In this document: piece by piece, positions 27,617 through 36,094 of the stretch
Position numbering within the stretch: position 1 is the stretch's first letter
Layout of the letters: each line of letters begins with the position of its first letter
From: Myxococcales bacterium
GTDB lineage: Bacteria; Myxococcota_A; Polyangia; Polyangiales; Polyangiaceae
Direction: 5' to 3'
DNA: 39,302 bases
NCBI GenBank assembly: GCA_023248735.1
Contig: JAHFDY010000014.1
Coordinates: forward strand, 1 to 39,302
Position numbers and translations under genes: made by a program
Notes under the pieces: generated by a model
Told to the model about the DNA's origin: nothing
What the model saw: the letters and a program-made list of their open reading frames with translations, nothing else
Database searches by the model: none

Positions 27617-29977
27617 TTGAACCAACAATCTGGGAACCCCCAACCGGGCCAACGCGTGCCCATGCTCTCAGATCGCCCCTTTCCAGCCGCGATAACCGTG
27701 CATTTGTGCGACGGGCGCATACTTACAGGCAGAATCGTCCACTTTTCACCTTACGCCCCCAATGTCACGCTGGATGCCGACATTGAGGGACAGGCGACCG
27801 CAAAGCGGTTGATGCTCTCAGGCGACAGCATCGCCTACGTCGCTTTCCGAGCGGCACGCGGAGCGCCAACTCCGAAGCGCGATTCGGGGATGAAGCGGCA
27901 CAAGCTCCACCTCGCAAGCGGAAAGGCTGTCCTCGTCGAACTTGCGCCTCAACCCGCCGGAAGTCCACTTGGGTTCTACGCCATCCCGACCGAACGCGAT
28001 TGGGATGTGCGCGAGTACTTTTTCTATTCGCACGCCGTTCTGAGACAAGAACTCGACGAACCCATTGGCGAGATGTTGATTCAAGACGGCGTCGTCGATG
28101 CGAATGCTGTCGCGAAAGGCCTTACGACCCAGGAAACCGATCGCAAGAAAACGCTGGGCGACATTTTGGTCGAGCGTTCGAAAGTGCAGCGCGATCAAGT
28201 TGAAGAAGCTGCGTTGCTTCAACAACGACGGAAGGCCAAGATCGGCGAACTGCTCGTCGAAGCCGGGCTCGCGACAGAAGCGGACATCGAAGACGCGCTC
28301 AAGGAACAGAGGGAGAACAAGGGCAAGCGCCTCGGTGAGATCTTGATGGGCATGGGCATAATCAAGGAAATTGACTTAATGCGCGTGCTCGCTCGTAAGT
28401 TCAATCTTCCGCTGATCGACTTGGATGACAACTCACCGCAGGACTCCGCGGTCTCGCAAGTCCCCCGGCATCTTATTGAGCGACTTGGTGTGCTTCCGAT
28501 CTATGCGGATTCGATGAACGTGATCATCGCGATCAGCGACCCGCTTGAGTTTCAGGCGGCCGACGCGATTCGCACCGCCGACAAGAAGCGCGTGATCGAG
28601 GTGCTCGTTACGCCGTCTCAACTCAAACGTTATGTCGAGCAGGCGATGGTTTTGCGCGAACTCGACCCGAGTTCGCACGCTGCAGAGGACGTAGGCGACA
28701 TTCTCAAAGGTCTCGAGCACGAGAAGATCGGCGTCGAACTCATCACTGAGCAGGAAGAGAAAATCTCCGCGGAATCTGCAAGCGGGGTCATCCGCTTGGT
28801 GAACAAGATCATCCTTGATGGTTATCGCCGAGGCGCTTCCGACATTCACATTGAGCCCAACGGAAAAGAACGTCCAACGACCGTTCGCTTTCGCGTCGAC
28901 GGTGATTGCGTTCGATACATCGACGTTCCCGCAACGCTGCGCCAGGCCATCACCGCGCGCATCAAGATCATGGCGCAGATGGACATCTCGGAGCGTCGCA
29001 AGCCCCAGGATGGAAAGATCCGGTTTCGTGTCGGCGATCGCCACATCGAATTGCGCATTGCGACCCTGCCAACCGTTAACGACAACGAAGACGTCGTGCT
29101 TCGTATTCTGGCGTCGAGTCGTCCCCAAGCCCTCGACAAAATGGGGATGAGCGCACGCAACTTGCGTGAGCTCAACAATGCCATTCGGAGACCCTATGGT
29201 TTGATCCTCTGCGTGGGTCCAACAGGGTCAGGCAAGACCACCACTCTTCACGCTGCGCTGGCCGCTCTGAATGACCAGGACACAAAAATTTGGACGGCTG
29301 AGGACCCCGTCGAGATCACCCAGCCGGGCCTTCGCCAGGTGCAGGTCAATCGAAAAATTGGCTACACGTTTGAGATGGCGATGCGCGCGTTCCTGCGTGC
29401 TGATCCTGACATCATCATGGTTGGCGAAATGCGTGACGCCGAAACGGCCGGAGTGGCGGTTGAAGCTTCCCTCACGGGTCACCTTGTCCTCTCCACGCTT
29501 CACACGAACACGGCGCCTGAAACGGTAACGCGCCTCCTCGACATGGGCATCGATCCATTCAGCTTCGCTGACGCACTTGTGGCGGTCCTCGCTCAGCGCT
29601 TAGCGCGCGCGTTGTGCGGGGCGTGCAAGCGTTCCTATCTTGCCAAACCTACCGAAGTCGAAACGATGGTCTTGGCCTATGGGCAAGAAGCCTGGGAGAA
29701 AACGTTCGGCGTTGCTGATCCGAACAGTGTTCAGCTGTACCGACCCATCGGCTGTCAGCAATGTGACAATTCCGGTTACAAAGGACGTGTTGCGATTCAC
29801 GAGCTTCTCGTGACCGATGAAGTCCTTCGGCGTTCGATCGCGGCCAAGGAACCCGTGCAAAAAATTCGCGATCTTTGCATTGCAGCTGGAATGACGACGC
29901 TGATGCAAGATGGCATCGACAAGGTCCTCTCGGGTCTCACTGACATGAAACAAGTGCTCGCCGTTTGCGCAAAGTAG
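27617..29977 (+). CDS. PilB/GspE family assembly ATPase with N-terminal MshEN-like motifs
   Basis: GPTGSGKTTTLHAAL, GEMRDAETAGVAVEASLTGHLVLSTLHTN and CGACKR...CQQCDNSGYKGR zinc motif. Start uncertain: TTG 27617, GTG 27656 or ATG 27662. Confidence 0.93.
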   Translation: MNQQSGNPQPGQRVPMLSDRPFPAAITVHLCDGRILTGRIVHFSPYAPNVTLDADIEGQATAKRLMLSGDSIAYVAFRAARGAPTPKRDSGMKRHKLHLASGKAVLVELAPQPAGSPLGFYAIPTERDWDVREYFFYSHAVLRQELDEPIGEMLIQDGVVDANAVAKGLTTQETDRKKTLGDILVERSKVQRDQVEEAALLQQRRKAKIGELLVEAGLATEADIEDALKEQRENKGKRLGEILMGMGIIKEIDLMRVLARKFNLPLIDLDDNSPQDSAVSQVPRHLIERLGVLPIYADSMNVIIAISDPLEFQAADAIRTADKKRVIEVLVTPSQLKRYVEQAMVLRELDPSSHAAEDVGDILKGLEHEKIGVELITEQEEKISAESASGVIRLVNKIILDGYRRGASDIHIEPNGKERPTTVRFRVDGDCVRYIDVPATLRQAITARIKIMAQMDISERRKPQDGKIRFRVGDRHIELRIATLPTVNDNEDVVLRILASSRPQALDKMGMSARNLRELNNAIRRPYGLILCVGPTGSGKTTTLHAALAALNDQDTKIWTAEDPVEITQPGLRQVQVNRKIGYTFEMAMRAFLRADPDIIMVGEMRDAETAGVAVEASLTGHLVLSTLHTNTAPETVTRLLDMGIDPFSFADALVAVLAQRLARALCGACKRSYLAKPTEVETMVLAYGQEAWEKTFGVADPNSVQLYRPIGCQQCDNSGYKGRVAIHELLVTDEVLRRSIAAKEPVQKIRDLCIAAGMTTLMQDGIDKVLSGLTDMKQVLAVCAK

Positions 29978-30020
29978 CGGGATTAGAGCGAATCAACCTT
30001 CGCACTGCGATCTATTTTTG

Positions 30021-30043
30021 CACGATTGCATTGCCGAATCGTG
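30021..30043. promoter_or_regulatory. inverted repeat CACGATT-N9-AATCGTG upstream of the desaturase gene (operator or stem-loop candidate)
   Basis: Arms 30021-30027 and 30037-30043 are exact reverse complements with a 9-bp spacer. Confidence 0.4.
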
Positions 30044-30095
30044 ACGCACCGCCGTGCGCACGAGCCTAGGGTCGTGTCACCGAGGAGGGAGCACT

Positions 30096-31058
30096 ATGCT
30101 TCGCTACGCCGCCGATCGACGGACCATGGTTTGGTCGTTCATCCTGTTTCCGAGTGTCATTGCAATTCAATACGCGATGCCTCAACTCGCGGGTTGGATG
30201 CTGCCGATCGGCCTGTACATGGGCTTTTGCTATGGCGTGTTCTCGCACAACCACAACCACACGCCGACGTTCGTCAAAAAGAGTCACAACACGCTCTTCG
30301 CGGCCTATCTGTCATTTATCTACGGCTATCCGACCTTTGCGTGGATCCCGACCCACAATCTCAATCACCACCGCTTCGTGAACAAGGCTGGCGATGCCAC
30401 GATCACCTGGCGCTACTCGAGAGAGAACACGTGGACCGTTGCGTGGACTTATTTCTTCGTTTCGTCCTATTGGCAGGCCGGTCCCATTAAGGAGTACCTA
30501 GCGAAAGCAAAGGCGAAGCATCCGAAGCTCTATCGTCAAGCAATTGGACAATATGTCGCTCTGATCGTTGGCCAGGTATCGATGCTTGCGCTCGCGGTAC
30601 GCCTTCACGGGACGAGGACAGGCTTGTGGGTCTACACATCGGCACTCCTGTTGCCGGGATTTTTTGCGCTTTGGTCAATGATGTTTATCAATTACATCCA
30701 GCACGTGCACTGCGACCCATGGTCGAAGCACAACCACTCGCGCAACTTTGTGAGCCCATACGCCAACTACGTCGTGTTCAACGCCGGCTATCACGCCGCT
30801 CACCACGAGAACTCCGGCATGCACTGGAGCGAACTCCCTGGGGCTCACGCAAAAATCGCCGACCAGATCGATCCGGAATTGAGGCAAGCCTCGATCTTCT
30901 GGTTTTGCATCCGGAGCTACCTGCTCGGTGCATTCAGCGATCGCTTTCGCACGAAGCAAGTCGGCCGCGCGGCCGACGATCCGCCAAATGGTGAACTCTC
31001 ACTTGAGACCGCCGAAGTTGCGGCCGAAGAGCTCGGCGTAAACGCGCAGATGGCGTAG
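30096..31058 (+). CDS. membrane fatty acid desaturase
   Basis: Histidine boxes HNHNH, HNLNHH and HAAHH with TM segments. AGGAGG before ATG 30096. Confidence 0.9.
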   Translation: MLRYAADRRTMVWSFILFPSVIAIQYAMPQLAGWMLPIGLYMGFCYGVFSHNHNHTPTFVKKSHNTLFAAYLSFIYGYPTFAWIPTHNLNHHRFVNKAGDATITWRYSRENTWTVAWTYFFVSSYWQAGPIKEYLAKAKAKHPKLYRQAIGQYVALIVGQVSMLALAVRLHGTRTGLWVYTSALLLPGFFALWSMMFINYIQHVHCDPWSKHNHSRNFVSPYANYVVFNAGYHAAHHENSGMHWSELPGAHAKIADQIDPELRQASIFWFCIRSYLLGAFSDRFRTKQVGRAADDPPNGELSLETAEVAAEELGVNAQMA

Positions 31059-31196
31059 AGAACGTCCTTCGCCGCGCCCCCAGCCAAGAGCACGTGAGAC
31101 ACTGGTAACTTTGGCGTGGTCGGTCGTGTTGCGCCCCTTGTGGACTGGATGGGCGCGTGGCAAGAGCATCGCCGCGTAGGGACCGGAGCGTTGGAA

Positions 31197-32426
31197 ATGA
31201 TCAAAATTCGGGTATTGGAGGCGACCGCGATCGTCGCGTTGCTGTCGTGCTCAGAAGCAGCACAAACGATCAACGGGATTGAAGCCCGGGTTGACGGAGG
31301 CACGGTGCGGGCCGTGGGATCTGCATGCGTGACCGATAAGGACTGCGATCCGGATGGATCGATCAGGTGTATCGGCGATGGATTTCCGGGTGGCTACTGT
31401 TCGCAGATCGATTGCAAGACCGGCGGGTGTTCAGCAGACAGTGAGTGTTACATTTTGGCGAGTGGCGTCCGCGCTTGCCTCGCAAAGTGTGAGTCAAACG
31501 CAGACTGTCGACAAGGATACGCATGCACCGATAACGGCGCTTGCGACGTTGCCTGCGCAGAGAGTTCGTGTGGCGATGGCCTGACCTGCACCGAAGGACG
31601 TTGCGTTGCCGATCTCACGAAGCACCCCGCGCCACGATTTCCTGAGCCAGCGTGCGATGACGCCCCCGATTGGCGATGCCGCGATGGTGCGACGGAGTGC
31701 GGCACGCTCTATCCGTTCGAACCCGTCGACGGGCCCGGGTACACGAACTATCCCATCAACGGCGAGACTCTTGCCGATCAGTACCGAAGCTTCGCACGCA
31801 AGGACACCATCATGCTCGTGAAGTCCGCCGCGGCGCTCGTCGCGTGCAAGACGAAGGGGTGGCGAATGGGCAACGGCCAAGTGCTCGCGCTTGGTGACAT
31901 GAGCGAAGCGAACGGCGCCATTCCCGGTACGCGTGAGAACGATCCAGGTCACCCCGCCGGAACGCACCTGAACGGCTTTGATATGGACATCGGGTACTTC
32001 CAGCTCAAGGGAGCGGACAATCAATTGCGACCGATCTGCATGCACACGGAAAATGGTAAGGAGGCTTACCATTGTACCGCGGCGCCGAACAATCTCGATC
32101 TCTGGCGCCAGTCGATGGTTCTCGGCACGATGTTCGCGACCGACCGTATTCGCGTGATTGGTGTCGATGGCAAGGTTGGCGCTCTCGTCACGGTTGCGAT
32201 GAAATCGCTTTGTAAAGAAGGTTTCCTATCGAACGACTCGTGCAAGAACGAGAAGCTCGCCTACGAGGAAACTGACGGCGGGGCAGGGTGGTACCTGTTT
32301 CACCTTCACCACTTTCACATCAGCTTGAACAAGTATCCGGCGCATGGGTACCCAACGGAAATGCTGAGCATCGCACCCCAACGCGGGAGCCTTCGCGATC
32401 GCGACATGTTGATGCGCTCGCATTGA
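31197..32426 (+). CDS. Cys-rich lipoprotein with MepA/LAS-type metallopeptidase-like C-terminus
   Basis: MIKIRVLEATAIVALLSCS lipobox, DxDC-type Cys repeats, then GHPAGTHLNGFDMDIGYFQ and FHLHHFHISL, which resemble the LAS metallopeptidase HxxGxD and HxHF sites. Confidence 0.65.
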   Translation: MIKIRVLEATAIVALLSCSEAAQTINGIEARVDGGTVRAVGSACVTDKDCDPDGSIRCIGDGFPGGYCSQIDCKTGGCSADSECYILASGVRACLAKCESNADCRQGYACTDNGACDVACAESSCGDGLTCTEGRCVADLTKHPAPRFPEPACDDAPDWRCRDGATECGTLYPFEPVDGPGYTNYPINGETLADQYRSFARKDTIMLVKSAAALVACKTKGWRMGNGQVLALGDMSEANGAIPGTRENDPGHPAGTHLNGFDMDIGYFQLKGADNQLRPICMHTENGKEAYHCTAAPNNLDLWRQSMVLGTMFATDRIRVIGVDGKVGALVTVAMKSLCKEGFLSNDSCKNEKLAYEETDGGAGWYLFHLHHFHISLNKYPAHGYPTEMLSIAPQRGSLRDRDMLMRSH

Positions 32427-32508
32427 TCTGAAGACTCACACAAAGTCTCGCGGGATATGGCTCAATGCGTGCTTAACCCCTCCTTCGGGCCGGCCGTCTA
32501 ATACGTGC

Positions 32509-33618
32509 ATGGTGGAACCCGACGACCGCCTTCTCATCACCCTTGGGCTGCGCGATCAGGCGCTAAACGTGGCAAAAGAGGCGGCCTCGCTCGTCGGTGC
32601 GTCGGTTTCTTCGTACGAAGACATTAAGGACTTTACCGAGTGTCTCGAGTCGCAAATGCCGCTCGCGGTCCTTGTGCGACCCGGGCAACTCGCGCAAGCC
32701 GCTACGTTCAATTTGAGGACCCAACCTCGGTTCGCCAACGTTCCAATTTTCGGTGCGGCGCTCGATCGCAGCGATCTATCTTTTGTCGAACTGTTCACAT
32801 GGGGTGGCGACGACCTCGTGTCCCTAGTGAACTCAGAACCCCTCTCTCGTCGCCTGCGCATCTTATGCTCGCAGAGCGTGGCGCGAGCGTCGCAAGGCCC
32901 CGGCGAGGGGTACGCGCTCGTGGCGGGTGCCGATCCGCAATGGCGCACCGTGATGGCGCGTGCGCTCTTCAACGGAGGCTTTCGTGTGCGCTTCTCGAGC
33001 AGCGCAACTGACACCTTAGACGAGCTACGTAACGATCAGGTGCGGATGGTCGTCGCCGCCGATGGTTTGCGCCCGGACGGTGCCGCTTCCGTCTTTCGTG
33101 AGGCGCGTAAGACGAACCAAGTCCCGTGGGTTGTCGTGGCGTCGCCGAAGAGGCTCGCAGCCTGTGCGAGCGAGCTTCGCGGTTCAACGAACGTGGCAAT
33201 CGCCGATGCCTTTGGTCCGCCCGAGAACGTGCTCTTCGTTGCCAATGACTTGATCCATGGTCGAGGTGGCGACAAGCGGGCGGCTGTCAGGTTACTTTAC
33301 GGTACGTCGGTCGCGTTTCGGCCTGCGGGTCGCGAAGTCGACGACGTCGGCTTTAGCTACAATTTGTCGTCCGGCGGTGTGTACGTGCGAACCCTAGCGC
33401 CGTGCGACGTGGGGCAAGAAATCTGGCTCGAGTTGTGGCCGCCACGCTCAGAGCGGCGCGTCCGTCTCGCAGGCAGCGTCGCGTGGGTGCGTCCCTTTGG
33501 GAGCCCAGAAGGCGCGACTGCACCGCCGGGCTGCGGTGTTCAGCTGAGCGCGGGTCTCGCCGGTGATCTCGAGCGATACCGTGAGGGCGTGGACGTATTT
33601 GAACGTTCACATAGTTGA
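32509..33618 (+). CDS. two receiver-like domains plus PilZ domain protein
   Basis: Receiver-like folds (PLAVLVRPG..., VRMVVAADGLRPDG...), then C-terminal YNLSSGGVYVRT (PilZ NxSxxG) and LAGSVAWVR. Confidence 0.75.
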   Translation: MVEPDDRLLITLGLRDQALNVAKEAASLVGASVSSYEDIKDFTECLESQMPLAVLVRPGQLAQAATFNLRTQPRFANVPIFGAALDRSDLSFVELFTWGGDDLVSLVNSEPLSRRLRILCSQSVARASQGPGEGYALVAGADPQWRTVMARALFNGGFRVRFSSSATDTLDELRNDQVRMVVAADGLRPDGAASVFREARKTNQVPWVVVASPKRLAACASELRGSTNVAIADAFGPPENVLFVANDLIHGRGGDKRAAVRLLYGTSVAFRPAGREVDDVGFSYNLSSGGVYVRTLAPCDVGQEIWLELWPPRSERRVRLAGSVAWVRPFGSPEGATAPPGCGVQLSAGLAGDLERYREGVDVFERSHS

Positions 33619-33623
33619 CGAAC

Positions 33624-34802
33624 TTATTGCGAGCACAAGCGCTGGCGGTGACCTGCCGGGCACACGCCGTCGACGCTCCAAGCCGATGGCCGGTCCAGCT
33701 GCCAACGCGAGGCCGCGAAGCACAACCCGCACGCGGAGCAGAAGAACGGGACGATTTCATGATCGTGTTGCCACAACGCACGCGCGTTTCTCGAGGTGAG
33801 CGCGTCGCGTAATCGCTCGACGTGTTCAGGTGCGATGTTCCACTTCGCGTCTCCTGTCGGCGCAAACCCAGAAAGCGCAAGCCATACGGACTTCGACGGA
33901 GGATGCGACGCCAGCAACGTCAGCGTGCCTGCGACGAGGCCGGTTTGGTCGCACAGAAACGCGTGCGAGATGTCTTCGCCAATGATCGGTGGAGCCTCGA
34001 CGTGGGGGATCTCAACGGCCTGGGGCGGAGGCGGAGTCGTGACGTTAGCGTCGGGCAACGTGACCACTTCTTCCGCGGGCGCCCGGCCCGGGATCGGCGT
34101 CTCAACGCGCGCTTTGTAGAACAACGCGATTGCCGTCTGAATGCGCGCCCGACTGTATTCGTCTGCGTTGGGCGTTCCGTGGCGCTCATCGTGAAAGGAA
34201 CGTGAAGGCGAAAACACGTGCTCCAACCGCGCAAGTGGGCTCGCTTTCGTTGCGGCTTGCTCGTCGCTCACCGGCCGCCACTGATCGAGCTCTGGGTTCG
34301 GCAGCAGCTCGGTGGGTGGAAACTCCATCACGGTGTAGGCAAGACCGTCCAGTTCCCTGACCACATACGCAAGGCGTGGATTCGCAGATATCGCGGCGCT
34401 GAGCGCGCTCATGCCTGCGCGGGCTTCCGCGCTTGTGCCCTCACGATGGTGGATGCCCACCGAAGAGTAGTGTTCATCCGGGACAAAGTTATGCTCTGCG
34501 CCCGCGACGGGAAAGCCTGCGTCGTTGAGACGCGCGATCATGATGGCATGTCGCTCGGGCGCAATCGTGGCTCGCCACGCAGGCACACTCTCTGATTCGA
34601 AGCTGATCAGGCGACCAAGGTGGGTGTGACGACCGCCGTGCTTGCGCACGAGTAGACTTCCGTTGCTACCAAGTGAAACGATGACCATGCGCCCACCGCC
34701 GTGGTACTCGATCGTGGCTTCGGTGGGGCTTTCGCGCAGGCGCTCTGCCCATTGTTCGCGCAACCTCACCGGATCGTACGCGGTGACCGACATTGGCAGC
34801 AT
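33624..34802 (-). CDS. hypothetical protein with C-terminal zinc-ribbon-like Cys motif
   Basis: Long ORF with consistent coding character; C-terminus FFCSACGLCFAASRW...DGVCPAGHRQRL. Confidence 0.65.
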   Translation of the reverse strand: MLPMSVTAYDPVRLREQWAERLRESPTEATIEYHGGGRMVIVSLGSNGSLLVRKHGGRHTHLGRLISFESESVPAWRATIAPERHAIMIARLNDAGFPVAGAEHNFVPDEHYSSVGIHHREGTSAEARAGMSALSAAISANPRLAYVVRELDGLAYTVMEFPPTELLPNPELDQWRPVSDEQAATKASPLARLEHVFSPSRSFHDERHGTPNADEYSRARIQTAIALFYKARVETPIPGRAPAEEVVTLPDANVTTPPPPQAVEIPHVEAPPIIGEDISHAFLCDQTGLVAGTLTLLASHPPSKSVWLALSGFAPTGDAKWNIAPEHVERLRDALTSRNARALWQHDHEIVPFFCSACGLCFAASRWQLDRPSAWSVDGVCPAGHRQRLCSQ

Positions 34803-34806
34803 GGTA

Positions 34807-35082
34807 TCAGTCTTGCTCGATCGCTATCGTTCGGCCGTCGGGAAATCGTATGTTGATGCTCAAAGTCGGCATTGCCGCAGAGGTCAATGCGACCGTGCCG
34901 TCTGCGAAGCAATAGCGCGTCACACCTGTTCCGATTTGCACGGCGCCACCGTCGAACCATGCGTCGTATGCGCCCGTTAAATCGCCTGGCATTGGCTCAG
35001 TTCGCCAATTTGGCGGCGCGCCGATCGCCGTGAGAATGCGCGCAACATCGAGCTCACGCAGCCGCCCGGACAGTGGGTTCAT
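34807..35082 (-). CDS. hypothetical 91-aa protein
   Basis: ATG at 35082 overlaps the stop of the upstream gene (ATGA), giving MNPLSGRLRELDVARILTAIG. The track start at 35190 is probably too long. Confidence 0.6.
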   Translation of the reverse strand: MNPLSGRLRELDVARILTAIGAPPNWRTEPMPGDLTGAYDAWFDGGAVQIGTGVTRYCFADGTVALTSAAMPTLSINIRFPDGRTIAIEQD

Positions 35083-36044
35083 TTGACTTCTCCTCGAAGT
35101 GGCGGCGGTGGATTCCAAGGCATGCCGGGCGAGAACATTCCGCTGATCAGCTTTCGCTCGATGAACCAATTGCACACGTCGAACGCGCAATCGTCACGCC
35201 ATTCACGACCCATGAGCGCCCAACATACGAGTTCGGTGGGGCCACCCCGTTGTCCGCAGGCATCGTGGTGCCAGGCCCTACCCGCTAATAGGAGCAAGAC
35301 GTTGTGATCGGAGCCGTTCGTTGCTTTGCACGCCGGGCATCGGACGCCGCCCGCATGGGAGAGCCCGAGTGCTTGTGCGATGGGTTCGAGTTCGAGCCCG
35401 AACGTGCGCTCTCGAAGTGTTTGGGGTGTGATCACCATCGGGTCTCGCCAGGTGACCAGTCCTTGGCGATCTTGCTCGTAAGCGTTGAGCAATTCTTCTA
35501 GATCGTCTGCGTCCACTCGCGCACGGAACTCCCCTTCGAGCGCGGTGGCGAGGCGATCTTGAGCGCTACTTTGCCACGCGACTCTCGCCTCTTTTCGAAA
35601 GTGCGCGGCGCGATCGAGGTGTGCTGTGCGATCGCGATGAAAGCGATCCATCTGGTCGCGAAGAAAGGTGTCGCGTTCGGCCTTGATGATCGCAAACGTT
35701 TCTTGCACGGATCGCCACACGATTGGCGCTCCTGCCACTGGTGGAGACGGTGGCGTGTCCGGTGCGCGTGCAGGGACAACACGGCGGCGAAGGTGACTTC
35801 GAGCGCGGAGCTCGTCGATGCATACGCCAAGTCGCGACATGCGGTCTTCGAGGCGCTTGCGTTCGGTGCTGTCGTCGCTTTCGGCCGCCGCAGCCAGTCG
35901 CTCAGCGCATTCGAGTTCGAGCGCCATGGCTTCGACGACCTCACGCTCTGTCCTACGGCCGTCGCGCGTTCGACGTGGATCGCCAACACGTTTTGCTTCC
36001 GTTCCGGTGACCGCTTGGTTCAACTCTGCGAGGGAACGCATCAC
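35079..36044 (-). CDS. hypothetical protein with DnaG/CHC2-like zinc finger
   Basis: Charged, coiled-coil-like N-terminus, then GGVRCPACKATNGSDHNVLLLLAGRAWHHDACGQRGGPTELVCWALMGREWRDDCAFDVCNWFI, similar in spacing to the primase zinc-binding domain. Confidence 0.65.
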   Translation of the reverse strand: MMRSLAELNQAVTGTEAKRVGDPRRTRDGRRTEREVVEAMALELECAERLAAAAESDDSTERKRLEDRMSRLGVCIDELRARSHLRRRVVPARAPDTPPSPPVAGAPIVWRSVQETFAIIKAERDTFLRDQMDRFHRDRTAHLDRAAHFRKEARVAWQSSAQDRLATALEGEFRARVDADDLEELLNAYEQDRQGLVTWRDPMVITPQTLRERTFGLELEPIAQALGLSHAGGVRCPACKATNGSDHNVLLLLAGRAWHHDACGQRGGPTELVCWALMGREWRDDCAFDVCNWFIERKLISGMFSPGMPWNPPPPLRGEVK

Positions 36045-36094
36045 GGCTGAAGCCTATCAATGACTTCGTCGCGAAGGCGTGATGAGATTGCTTC

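Noticed and set aside
31903-31917. GAGCGAAGCGAACGG, matching the REP-like core
   Set aside because: Lies within the conserved peptidase coding frame (SEANG) without flanking repeat sequence; likely coincidence.
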